A stretch of 64,000 nt of DNA from positions 81,676,501 through 81,740,500 of the forward strand of contig CM066734.1 of NCBI GenBank assembly GCA_033961575.1, given 5' to 3'. Each line of letters opens with the position of its first letter. The stretch's first letter is position 1. Below, piece after piece: positions 53,421-64,000 of the stretch. A model generated the notes under the pieces. It had not been told where the DNA came from and did not search any database. It was given only the letters and a program-made list of their open reading frames with translations. The DNA comes from Aselliscus stoliczkanus (lineage: Eukaryota; Chordata; Mammalia; Chiroptera; Hipposideridae). Position numbers and translations under genes: made by a program.

Positions 53421-55494
53421 TCCTTATAATCAAGAGTAGGATTTTTTTTTTCTGGAGATACTTCTTTAATAACTGATTTCATTGTGATTATTACAAGTCA
53501 TTAAAAGTACCTTATATTGTTCATTTGGAAGTAGAATGAGAATGTTTGGCAATACCACCTGTCATTTATTTTCACTTTTTTTTTAAATGTGTAGAGACAA
53601 AATGCAGAGAAGTCACAAGTTTCTTTTTTTTCCCTTCCTATAAACTATGTTCTTTTTAGGTTATGACTAAGGGTAATTTAGGTGAGACATGGGGTGTTTT
53701 CCAGTCTCCTGTCTTTTATATCTGTGTTTTTATTTTAAAAGTATTCTTGAGCAATAATAGACCATGCATTGGTATTTTAAAATGATAGTCAAGTTGTATC
53801 AAAGATGGTATAAAAACCTCACAAGCATTTGGACATAGTTCTGGCTCAGACTTAAGAAAGTAATAGTTAGAAAATTCTCTCATCATTAATATCATGAAAG
53901 ATAGCAGATGATATGATAAAAGTAATTTAATTATAACATTAGAGGTTCCTTATATGTTGACTTGAATATATGGTAATATTTTTAAAGTAGTAATTTTTGA
54001 AAAGTATAGCTATGCAATGTTATATTTAAGGAGCCTTAGAGCCCATTAAATTATGAGTATTAAATTATGGGTATGGATTCCCGTGGAGAGTGTTCTTTTT
54101 AGTACCATATTTGAAATCACCATGGTGTCCTACAAGAGCACAAGCCAGGTCTCTAGTAAAGAGGGATTCACTGGAAAGGAAGAACAGGTGGAAGGAAGTG
54201 TTGTGGGAGATAAAATTACATTGAGTATTGCCATAAAAATTATTTTTCACTTTTGTTTTTAGATGCTTTAAAAGAAACAACCTTAGTATGTTTAAAACAC
54301 AATGATTAGATGATTATATAGAATACTTCTCCCCAGGGGGAAAGGACCTAGGAATATTTACTAAAGTCTCTGTTGCTCTAGGGATGGGTATGTGTTTGGG
54401 GAATAACATATAGACAATTAAGAAATTAGCAAGAAAACATAAAGGGTAGAAAGGTGACACAAGCTATACCAAATATAAAAATTATGCCAATATACATGAA
54501 TGTATAACAGATGTAGTTAAAAGGCAAAGACTCTTCTGATAGTTTTAAAAAGAAAATCCAGTTATCAGGAGCCTATACATTATCATACACATGACTAAAA
54601 CAGAAAGAAAGTTAAAGAGAAGAAGACCAAAGATAACAGCAAATGTGCAGAAGTGGTACAGGTAGAGATCCAAAGCAACAACCAGGATAAAGAGAGCAAT
54701 CTGTATTGATAAGAAGTACACAAATACACAACTTTAGAAATGAGAACAATAATGTAATAACAAATGTAGAAGAGATAAGAAATGATAATATGTGAAACGG
54801 CACTAAAAATACTTAGTCTCAAGAAAATAAATTTCTGGAAAAAAAAGCAAATTATTAAAATTGATTCCAGAACTTGGAAACTTGAACAGAAAAATAACCA
54901 CTGAAGAAATGGAAAATCTATTTGAAATTTTTTCTTAAGGCATCTGGACTCATAGTATTTCCAGAGACAGTTGTTTCCTATGTTATCGTAACTGTTCCCA
55001 AGTATATAACATGCTGAAATCTTTTCAGTCAATTGTGTAATGCTGACTGTATCTTGGTTAATAACAATTTTGAAAGAACACTAAGAAATATACCAATCTA
55101 GCCCTGAGGCATTGTTAACTGTATTTGAATAAATAAATCCCTGACTCCATCCTTTCTATTGTAGAATAAGTTATATAGTAGGGTTGCCTATGTAGATTAG
55201 AAATCAAACCCTTGTAATTTAGGGTGTTTGCCCTTATGATCTTCACTTTGAGGCTGGTATTTGAAAATGCTGTTTTTGTTTTACTTTTAATATGCATAAA
55301 ATGTCCTAATAGATCTTCAGTCATATAGACTTTTCATTGAACTTGGGTTTTTCTGACTTTGGCCATGAGGATTGTCAAAGTAAATTTCTTAAATTTGTTT
55401 TCTTGGATTTGTTGTTGTTATTTTGAATAGGTTCATTTTCCCATTTCTTCTTTTTCTAGGTGTTTATTGCTAAATTCAAGGCCGTCTATTTATT
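53421..55494. other. Unassigned intergenic stretch
   Basis: AT-rich DNA. Short frames at 54053-54280 and 54595-55032 have no family resemblance I can name and look like chance. Confidence 0.5.
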
Positions 55495-55825
55495 TTTTAC
55501 CCAGCTTTAATGAGATATAATTGACATGTAATATTGTATAAGTTTAACATGCATAATGTGATGATTTGATACACATATATGAGTATATTGCACAGCGTTC
55601 CACAATGAGGTTAGTTAACACATCCATCACTATACATAATTACAATTTTATTGTTATTGTTAGAGAACATTAAAGCTCTGCTCTGTTAGCAACCTTCAAG
55701 TACATAATACAGTATTATTAACTATATTCATCATGTTGTATATTAGATCCTGGAACTTACTTATAACTGAAAGTTTATAACCTTTAATCAACATCTCCCC
55801 ATTTCTCTCCCCTACCCAGCCCCTG
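55495..55825 (-). mobile_element. L1 3'UTR (minus)
   Basis: CAGCTTTAATGAGATATAATTG, GTGATGATTTGATACACATA and CCCCATTTCTCTCCCCTACC are the reverse of an L1 3'UTR. Confidence 0.8.
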
Positions 55826-56012
55826 GCAACCTAATGTACTGCATAGTGGCTATAGTTAATAATGTATTGTGAAAGTAACTATGTGAGGTAATGGATGTGT
55901 TAATTAAGTTGATGTGGTAACCATTTCACAATGTATATATATTATCAAATCATCATACTGTACACTTTAAATATATACAATTTTGTCAATTATATATCAA
56001 TAAAGCTAGGAA
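55826..56012 (+). mobile_element. L1 3' end (plus)
   Basis: GCATAGTGGCTATAGTTAATA, GAGGTAATGGATGTGTTAAT and TCAATTATATATCAATAAAGC then A-rich end. Confidence 0.8.
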
Positions 56013-58464
56013 AATGTTAATGGCATTTAATACATCTTCACAGAAACATCCAGAATAATGTTTGACCATTTACATTTATCTCTATGTTATACTGCCTACC
56101 ATCTAGCAAATACATGATTTCATAGTGTAATCTCTTACAGATATTTTAAAAGAGTATTTGAATCAATTATCTAATTGGTTCAAATGGTCATCAATGGCCA
56201 AATTTTATATTGGTGTTTTACTCTTTTACCAAACCGAAATATGTGACTGTAGTGAGGCACCTGAACAAGGTTTGAGGTCATTTGAAACCATGAAAATGTA
56301 TCATAACACTCTCTGACTTAAGATAACAGTTTTCACTGTTAGAAGAGGATGAACTCAAATTGTTGTGTGTTTTGGTTTTTTTGTTTGTTTTTTTGGTTTT
56401 TGTTTTGTTTTTTTGTAATACTGGTGCATTTCCACTGATTCATCCTTAATTGTTTTCCAAGGTGTTTGAACAGGAACATTTAATACTCTGATAGTTGCCT
56501 GGATAGTCTGTAGTCATGGAACAGGGAGAAGCTATTTAGCTCACCGTGGAATTCAGTCTGTGTTTTTTTGTCCTGTGCTGTAACTTGTTGATTTGATTTG
56601 TTTTTTCCAGAGGTATCAAAATGAAAAGAAAATGAGGAATTTGGATCAAATAGGAGATGATATAATCAGAGTATGTTCATGGTCCAGTGAAAGGAAATGG
56701 GAGGGCTTACACGTTTTTAGAGTGGTTCTCATGAAAAGCCAGGAGTAATATTTGTGTTTTGTATCAGGATTAGGGTGCCTTGCGTCAGAACAGTGAGGGA
56801 GAGGAAACAGAACTCTGGTCAGCTGTGAGCATGAGTCCTCACCTAGAAGGGGCTCTTCAATGCTCCATCCTGTTTCCTAGTTGTCTGTCTAGACTCTTGG
56901 GAAAGCTGGAGGAGCTTTGAGTGTTGGAGGCACCGGTAAAGCCTTGTGCTGGACCACCAGGTTGTGGTATCTGATGGAGTCAGATTGTATTACCACTTTT
57001 AGTACAGTTTCAGGAAGAACACTGATAGGCACCCTGAATGCTCTCTCCATCTAGGCCATGATTCCTGCAAGATCATTGACAACACTTTTATAAGAGGGAA
57101 TCTTCAAGGTTCGTCAAAAACTTTTAAGGTTCCCCCATGACTCAATTCATACTTTTCTAAAACACACACACACAAACACACACACACACACACTCCTCAG
57201 ACCCTTATGTGGGAGGTAGGTTTGGCTGGAACCTCAGAGATAACTGTAGCTCCTATATATCATGACATGGATTACTCCAATTTCCTCACCAAAACTAACC
57301 CTACTTTCCATCCCCTACACTGTGTCTTTTCTCAGGGACCTCCACTCATACCAAATTCTCCAGAAAAGTATTCCTACAAAGATTAAAAATATACATTTTT
57401 TTTTCTTCAATAACAAGCATACTTTTAAGATTTAGAGCTATTTCTTTGAGGGGAGTCAGCACCTGGAAATCATGTGCCATGACACCCACAGCCTGTACTG
57501 CTGCAATTACTGCCACCATTTCTTCTGGTGTGTTGCTTTCACTGGAGTAGACAGTCAAAACTGCCAGACAGCTCCTCCATCCTGGAAGCCAGGTTACCAG
57601 GCATAAGAAAAGGAAACTTTCCCGGAGGAAATCTAATGAACTTGACACTTTTGAAATCATCTAGCCCCCAGGTTTCAACTAAAGCAGATGGTTCCTCAAA
57701 AGAGTAGAGAATCCCTGTGGATAATAATGCCTAGCTGGATGCCAGAAACCCCTGAGGTGGCCCTGACAGCTTAGTCTATGAGGGCAATGACCAAATAACT
57801 TAGTCAGGGAGGTGCTCAGCCTAGTGCTTTTCTGTGGCACTAGGCTTCTCTAGTTGATCATTGTAACCCATGCAAAATATTCAGCAGGTTTGTTTTTTTT
57901 GTTTTTTGTGGTTTTTTTTTTCAAAATATTTACAGGGATTTCCAGTGACCTGGCATGCTACAAACACCATCTAGTATGCCTAAACCCACAGCACCTACTT
58001 TAAGACTAAGGTCAGACTAGGGTAATCTGAGGAACTGCTGTTTGTTTTCTTTTCTTGTTCTGACTCCTGAAGCCTGTGTTCTATCTCTGATGTTCCCCAC
58101 TAACATTGATATAACACTTCCCTGGAGCACTCCAATACCCTGCTGAAGGTGTTAGTCCCTGTGCTGCCCTTTATCCACACCATCACCTTCAATTTCCACA
58201 GAATGTTAAGCCATATAATATTCAACTATTTAGGAAAAATACTTTTAGTTCTGTTCTCTGCCTATACCTATTGATAAAAAGAGTTTCAGCTTGGTAATTA
58301 GGAAACTCTCCTATTTTATATTTTCTGCCAACAATGTAAATCAGCCACAGAAGGACTCTTCAGCTACAGAAGAATTCCTATACTAACTGCTTGTGTTCCT
58401 TCATCCAGAGCTCAACGTTCCTCTATACAGCACTGCTTCTCTGAAGCTGTGGTAGCTTTAAAAA
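56013..58464. other. Unassigned intergenic stretch with short repeats
   Basis: Contains a T/G-rich tract (56365-56415) and a (CA)n run (57165-57193). A 104-codon minus frame at 57346-57660 has no recognisable domain. No gene supported. Confidence 0.5.
57165..57193. repeat. (CA)n microsatellite
   Basis: CACACACACACAAACACACA-type run with one interruption. Confidence 0.9.
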
Positions 58465-58925
58465 AAAAAAAAAAAGACTTTATCTTTAGAATAATTTTAG
58501 GTTCACAACAAAACGGAGTACAAGCCACAGAGAGCTCCCATACACCCATGTCCCCCACATACACACAGCCTCCTCAACTATCAGCATCCCTCAACAAAGG
58601 GGTGCATGTGTTGCAATCGATGGATTTACAAGTACACTGACACATTACTATCACCCACAATCCAAAGTTTACATTAGGAGTCACTCTTGGTGTTGACATT
58701 CTGTGGGTATGGACAACCATAGAATATCACACTGAATAGTGTTACTACCTAAAAATCCCCTGTACTCTACTTAGTAAACCTCCCTTCCCCCCAAATCCCT
58801 GATAACCACTTAGTGTCTTCTTAGTTTTGCTTTTTCCAGAATGTCATATAGTTGGAATCAGACAGTAGGTAGCACTTTTAGATTGACTTCTTTTACTTAG
58901 TATTATGTATTTAAGTCACTCTATG
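58465..58925 (-). mobile_element. Old L1 3' region (minus)
   Basis: TTATCTTTAGAATAATTTTAGG, CATACACCCATGTCCCCCAC, ACTATCACCCACAATCCAAAG and TTTTTCCAGAATGTCATATAG are typical of L1M 3' regions in reverse. Confidence 0.8.
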
Positions 58926-61276
58926 CCAAGGTCTAGAGGTCTGTTAGGCTCCTTTGAGGGGATGACAATTATTAATATTAATCTACTAACTCTCAGCTTT
59001 AATTGCCCCATTCATGACAAACCTCTTTTCTTCCTCAGCTCTCCCTGTGTCAGTTAACCAAGATCCCATTTCAGCTTGTGCTTACATACCCCAACAACAT
59101 TAACCAAGGCAGAAAACCCAAGTCTGTGAAGAGATTCCCAGCTAATTCCTATTTTTGTTTACTGAGAAGTGTACAAGCTAGAGGATGATGTTGTTAGAAC
59201 CCACCTCTCACCTTAGAAATGTAGCAGGCACATTTGGGTCTTTCAGCAGTGGAACCTGAGAGAGTACCTTTATCTCTTCCATCCTTATTTTTGCAAATAA
59301 TATTTCATAATATTACTCTATTAAAATCTGACTCATTTTACCACTAGTTTGTCTAATGATTAGATTTCCAAACTTTCCTTTGAACTTATTCTCTGTCAGA
59401 CTTTCCTTATTTCTATGTAAGTTGATTTGTATCTAGATTCTCCTTCCTATTGGCTAAAATCTGCTGGTTAACAATCTGTAAATGGTTTTTGTTTAGCTTC
59501 TCTCCAAAACATCTCAGCAATTCCAACTTTAGCTCAAATACCACAGTTGATGAACAGGTGATTTTTCAGTCACTGAGCCTAAAACATAGCATCTTTATCC
59601 AAGCTTGGCTGTTCTAGGCTCATCCTTATATATGGAGAGTCTTAACACTCTCCCAGCTCCTCAGTCTTTTATTATCCTATGAGCCCCAGGTCATTTCCAG
59701 TAGTACATTTTTGGATTTCAGTGTGACAATTAGGATTTTTCTCCTTTATTTAATTTAGTGACTTCTGGTGTGGAAGGAGTCCCCTGAACTTGGAAAACAG
59801 CAAAACAGTTTTAAAAAGTTAGCTTACCAGTTAAATTTTGGTTACTAGTGGAAATGAAAAGACATCTTACATGGATAATTAAAATTGATGAGCCAAATAT
59901 CACTTTTTTCCCTGAAATTTGAATTTCTTTATTTCTGTGAGCTTTTAAAAAGTAGATAATGTATATGATTTATAGTTTTATCTCTATTGTTTCCCATTCA
60001 GCAAATTCAACAAGGAAGGGCTTCAATCAGAAGAATATAATTATGGATATCTAACATGGCCATTGGAAGTACTCAGATTTTTGAAGTCCATGGGAGAAAG
60101 AGGAAGAAAGGACAGTCTTGGTAGATTACATAAAAACAAAACAATAAAGGGAATGGGAGGTTTGCTTTTTGGCCTTATTTCCAATTATCCCTTGCGTTTG
60201 AGATGTGCTTATTTAAGGGAATATGGGGAAGAGTTTTTGAATTAGAGGGCCTCTGGAAGGTCAGGATCATGCATGAAGGGCCTGCCTTATTGTATTTTGG
60301 TTACTTCTGGTGTAGGCAGAGAGCAGGAGGTCTTTAGGAACATTCAAGGATATGCAAAGCAGTACGGGTTGGAAAACAGTGCAAAGGAGAGTGACATAGG
60401 GGAAGCAGTTAACAACTGAGAACTGAGGTTTCTTTCCTTCATAGGAATTATAATTAGCCTCTGTTAATTTATTCTCTCACTAAACACAGTATATACATAA
60501 TATTGTCTGCATACTGTGGGAAAAATGAACATGAATAAAACAGTCTTTAGCCTTATGGAACTTAAAAATATTTTTAGAGGTAGTACATGAACATAAACAT
60601 GATATTTCAGGATAAAGTATGAGAGAGAAATGCTTTAGAGGAGGAACAAATGAATTCAAACAGATTTTAGATAGAGAGTAATTTTGTCCGGGATAATAGA
60701 GAACATTGTGTGACCAGTGGGGAGAATATGTTCAGGAAATAGTAACATGTATTGCTTATATACTCAGATAGTAATATGTATTGCTTATATACTCAGGATC
60801 CCTGAGTATAAGCAAAACAAAAACTCTCTTGATTGTTGGAAAATTGTAAAGGTCCTTAAAAGCTATGGTGATAAGGATTTAAATTCTGCTTGTCAGGCAA
60901 AGGGGCAAGCAGTGATGATTTGAGAGCATGGAAATAACATTATTGAATAGTATCACTTTTAGTCACAATTTGCTAAATGGATAAAGTAGGACAGCAGAAG
61001 AATGGTGGAGTAGGTGAGATAATAACAATATGGCATTAATAAAAATGTGTGTGTATTCCAGAATGTGTTATAGACACTGCAGGTCATGACCTGTTAGATT
61101 GTGACTTCAGTTTTGTAGACCTGGGAAGCATTTTTAAAAAATGAAATAGTACAGAAAAGAAAATATCGGATTTTATTGCATTTAGTAAGGTATTGTTTAG
61201 TAAAAGTTCTGTTTCAATTTTTAACATATATATGTATTTTAAATGTATTTGTGGACCTGTAATGTAAAAAAAAATA
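58926..61276. other. Unassigned intergenic stretch
   Basis: No gene supported. Includes the 29-bp tandem duplication and hairpin at 60741-60813. Confidence 0.5.
60741..60813. repeat. 29-bp tandem duplication ending in a hairpin
   Basis: AGTAACATGTATTGCTTATA-type units at 60741-60769 and 60770-60798, nearly identical, followed by CCTGAGTATA that pairs with the TATACTCAGG ending the second unit. Confidence 0.9.
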
Positions 61277-61345
61277 TTGGGTTGTCGGAAAAGTCATGAT
61301 GCATTTTTGCAAGGAAAAACATAGAATATGTTTTGCAATATGTTT
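61277..61345 (+). mobile_element. Partial mariner MITE
   Basis: TATTGGGTTGTCGGAAAAGT then CATGATGCATTTTTGCAA equals the left half of the MITE at 10984; the right terminal repeat is not found. Confidence 0.7.
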
Positions 61346-61663
61346 TTTGTGATGTGGTAAAGATAGAGAAACTCTACTAAAGGGTATATTTATGAAAACC
61401 TGTCTTCATGGTAATGGTTGATGGTGCTCTCTGAGTATAGTCTAGTCTTGGCAGAGGTATGAAAGAAGTCTTCCAAGCACATTGTGTGGGGAGATCAGCA
61501 TGTATTTGAATTAGCCACCAACTGAAATATCAGTCATTTATTCTGATGTTTCCTTCAGGAACATGATAGTTTGGTTTGATCAGGAGACTATAGCTTTTGA
61601 ATACTCAGTGTTAAAATTTGAGGTATCTCTCGCATTTCTGAAAAAGATCAAAATGCTTTCAGA

Positions 61664-61862
61664 ACAGTAGTTCTCAACAGGGGACAAGTTTACTCCTTAG
61701 GGGACATTGCCTAATATCTGGAGATGTTTTTGCTTATCACAGTTTGGGGAGAAGGAGTGTATTACAGGCATCCATAGGCAGAGGTGAGGGCGCTGCTAAA
61801 TATTCTACAATATACAGGACAGCCTTTCACAACAATCATCCAGGCCAAAAAGTCAAAACCAC
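61664..61862 (+). mobile_element. MER20-like hAT-Charlie element
   Basis: Starts CAGTAGTTCTCAAC and ends GTTGAAAAATCCTG, imperfect inverted ends. Inner words GGGACATTGCCTAATATCTGG and CTACAATATACAGGACAGCC fit the family. Confidence 0.75.
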
Positions 61863-62171
61863 CAAGGTTGAAAAATCCTGCTTCAGAGTGATCCAAACAA
61901 GTTATTTAAAAGAAATGAGATTAACAGCAGCTGAAAGAAAGATTCATGCTTTGGCCTAACACAGATTCAGTGACATTATTTATAGAATGCTCTGACCACC
62001 AACTTTATTATTAAAATGATTTATCAATATCTGTTTACATGTGACCCAGAATGAAATGCTGCACCAAACAGTTTAGAAATACGAAGTTTATAACTCTGAG
62101 ATAATCTCTTGAGTATTAACATTAAAAGTCAGAATTATATACCACCAAAATATAGAATATTTATATGCCTC

Positions 62172-62173
<2 letters not shown>

Positions 62174-62212
<39 letters not shown>
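62174..62212. repeat. (GT)n microsatellite
   Basis: About 19 GT units, directly beside the T tail of the following SINE. Confidence 0.95.
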
Positions 62213-62214
<2 letters not shown>

Positions 62215-62217
62215 TTT

Positions 62218-62606
62218 TTTTTTTTTTTAATTTCGGAGTTGGGGGAGGGGAACAGTGTTGGAAAATTGGGGAGGGGCACCAGCCAAGTTGTTGTTCTTCA
62301 ATCTTCGTTGTGGAGGGCACCAGTCGCCACCTGGCTGCCCATCAGCAGCTCATGGCCTCTAAGCTCAAGGTGCTGAGTTCAGTCTTAGTTGCGGGCGAGC
62401 TTAGCCCACCATCGAACAGGCAGTCTTGTTGTTAGGAGCAAGTGCTCTCACCAGCTAAGCCATCCTGCCACCTGTTGGCAGCAGAGCACCAGCTCAGCTC
62501 GGGAGCAGTGTCATTGGCCCATGTGGGAATCAAACCTGTGGCCCTGTTGCTCAGAGCTTACTCTCTTAAGCTAACTGTTAACCAACTGAGCCACTCTACC
62601 AGCCCC
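62218..62606 (-). mobile_element. Composite bat SINE
   Basis: On the minus strand GGGGCTGGTAGAGTGGCTCAG head, a second tRNA-like GCAGGATGGCTTAGCTGG, and a tail with CCCTCCACAACGAAGATTG and TCCCCAATTTTCCAACACTG. TGTGTAT-rich duplication flanks it (about 62206 and 62607). Confidence 0.88.
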
Positions 62607-63736
62607 TGTGTATATTTTTATATATGAAGAAGCAACTCTGTCTTGAAGTGAGTTCAGAAAATTGGCAGCCAGCTGCCTGAGTGAATTCCACCATTTAAAA
62701 TTCTTCTTTTAAGAGTATCTTAATTTAAAACAGACTCAATAGACTTGTTGAAATTTTTATAGATCCTATGATTCAATAAATATAGGCACCCATAAAGGTA
62801 CTTGGCAAGGAAACTGGCATGTGAAATTGGTACCTGGGTTCTTGGCCCAGTGGAGATACAAGCTACCCGCAGCTTCACCATGTCATTTACGGTTCCTGGC
62901 TTCAGCTCTCTGGACCATAAGTGTTTTGGCCTGCATGATTTTGACAGTGTTTCCTAAATTTTAAAATTCTGTGAGTCTAACTTATGGATCAATTTATTTT
63001 GGTGAGTAAATTGTGAATCTTCCATTATTTTGGGATTATTTTCATGCTTCTATAATACATGGGGAGAAGTTATTATAAAGTAACTCAGTTTTCCAATAAT
63101 TTGGCTTATATTTCAACTACATGAGTAAATATCATCCCACCCGCAAACCTGAAGTTTAGTGGGTGTCGTCATGTAGAGTAACAATTTCCAGAAAGCCTTA
63201 GTTTAATTGTACCATGTGTTACATGAGCTTGGCTTTTCTAATGTCTTCACTTTGCTTAGGGGGTACCTTTGCTCTTTCAGATTCCTTTGTTCATACGTTC
63301 TGTGTGTAGGTCTCCAAAATTTATATTTATTTAAATTTAAAAAACCATTGTATTTTAAAATTAAAGTTTCATAGTTGTAATAGGCTACTGCCACAAGCCT
63401 TAGGATATATTCAGCTGCAGCAATACAAAGGAATAAGCTTTCTATGTTGAAAAGACAATATTGATTATTCAGTATATTAGCAAATTCTCAAATTTTTTTC
63501 TAGGCATTTAACCTTACAATAATAATATACAAAGCCACCCCCTGGTGGCCCAAACTGTAAATGCATCTATAAAATGCCAAAATTTTGTACCATTGTTTAG
63601 GACTGTTTAAGAAGTTACCATCACCTTCCCAAAAAATTTATAACAAAAATATGCTTTTGATTGGGAAATTACTATATGTACTCATTCATTAATTAGGCTT
63701 TCTCTGGGTATATCTGGAAGATAGGGCTGTGTGTAT
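62607..63736. other. Unassigned intergenic stretch
   Basis: No exon, promoter or repeat family recognised. Confidence 0.5.
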
Positions 63737-63742
63737 GAGTGT

Positions 63743-63790
<48 letters not shown>
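63737..63790. repeat. (GT)n microsatellite
   Basis: About 27 GT units with a few interruptions at the start. Confidence 0.95.
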
Positions 63791-63794
<4 letters not shown>

Positions 63795-64000
63795 AAATCA
63801 CCAAAAAATAAGGGAGGGTTCAACACAGAAAAAAGTTAGAAGATCCCTGGCTTAATTTATCGCCACACTTTGTTTCCTAGATAAAACTTACTTTTACAAC
63901 AATCCCTCCAATAGATTTATAAATAGGACATTCATTTCTTATGGTGGAAAATACATTTGGAAAACATGGAAGAATAGGAAATAGGAAACAACGTATTTGT

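Noticed and set aside
54595..55032. 145-codon minus-strand frame, very hydrophobic
   Set aside because: The hydrophobicity comes from an A-rich plus strand read as Phe/Leu/Ile/Ser; no conserved motif.
57346..57660. 104-codon minus-strand frame with a hydrophobic stretch
   Set aside because: I could not tie it to env, pol or any host family, and it is flanked by repeats. Left as unassigned.
45542..64000. Search for the 3' exons of a neighbouring TMPRSS11 gene (GDSGG, SWG and TAAHC motifs in reverse)
   Set aside because: No such motif was found by eye on either strand; the next paralog probably lies beyond the window.

Overview
This is vertebrate nuclear DNA, almost certainly from a mammal and probably from a bat. 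The evidence is one large multi-exon gene, dense L1, L2, MIR and hAT-Charlie relics, and tRNA-derived SINEs. The SINEs have heads like GGGCCGGCC..GTGGCTCAGTTGGTTA and a tail ending CCCAATAAAATCTTTAAAA, which I recognise as the VES/Rhin type of bats; a yinpterochiropteran host is my best guess. There is no bacterial, phage or CRISPR content.

The only protein-coding gene I can support is TMPRSS11D (human airway trypsin-like protease, HAT) on the minus strand. All ten coding exons are present, from the ATG at 45485 to the TAG at 3440. The joined coding length is 1257 nt (418 codons plus stop), the length I recall for human HAT. Order along the protein: short cytosolic tail and membrane anchor (exons 1-2), SEA domain (exons 3-5), linker (exon 6), activation site with catalytic His (exon 7), catalytic Asp (exon 8), S1-pocket Asp (exon 9), catalytic Ser and C terminus (exon 10). 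No stop or frameshift is seen. A 3'UTR of about 1.37 kb runs to a poly(A) signal at 2094-2099. Nine introns of 1.1 to 11.4 kb separate the exons. Eight have GT-AG ends; intron 5 appears to use a GC donor.

Layout: 1-2070 is sequence downstream of the gene with one SINE. 2075-45541 is TMPRSS11D. 45542-64000 is upstream intergenic DNA made largely of repeats: nested L1s, an ERV-L integrase relic, a deleted mariner, a MER20-like element and a composite SINE. No exon of a neighbouring protease was found there.

The most useful observations are the GC donor of intron 5; a poly(A) hexamer two bases after the stop codon; a (TTG)n tract serving as the polypyrimidine tract of exon 8; a mariner family present as a near full-length copy, an internally deleted copy and an end fragment; an 82-bp palindromic mariner MITE; composite SINEs with several tRNA-like modules; and several small palindromes and recent tandem duplications. 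I found no undescribed biological system.
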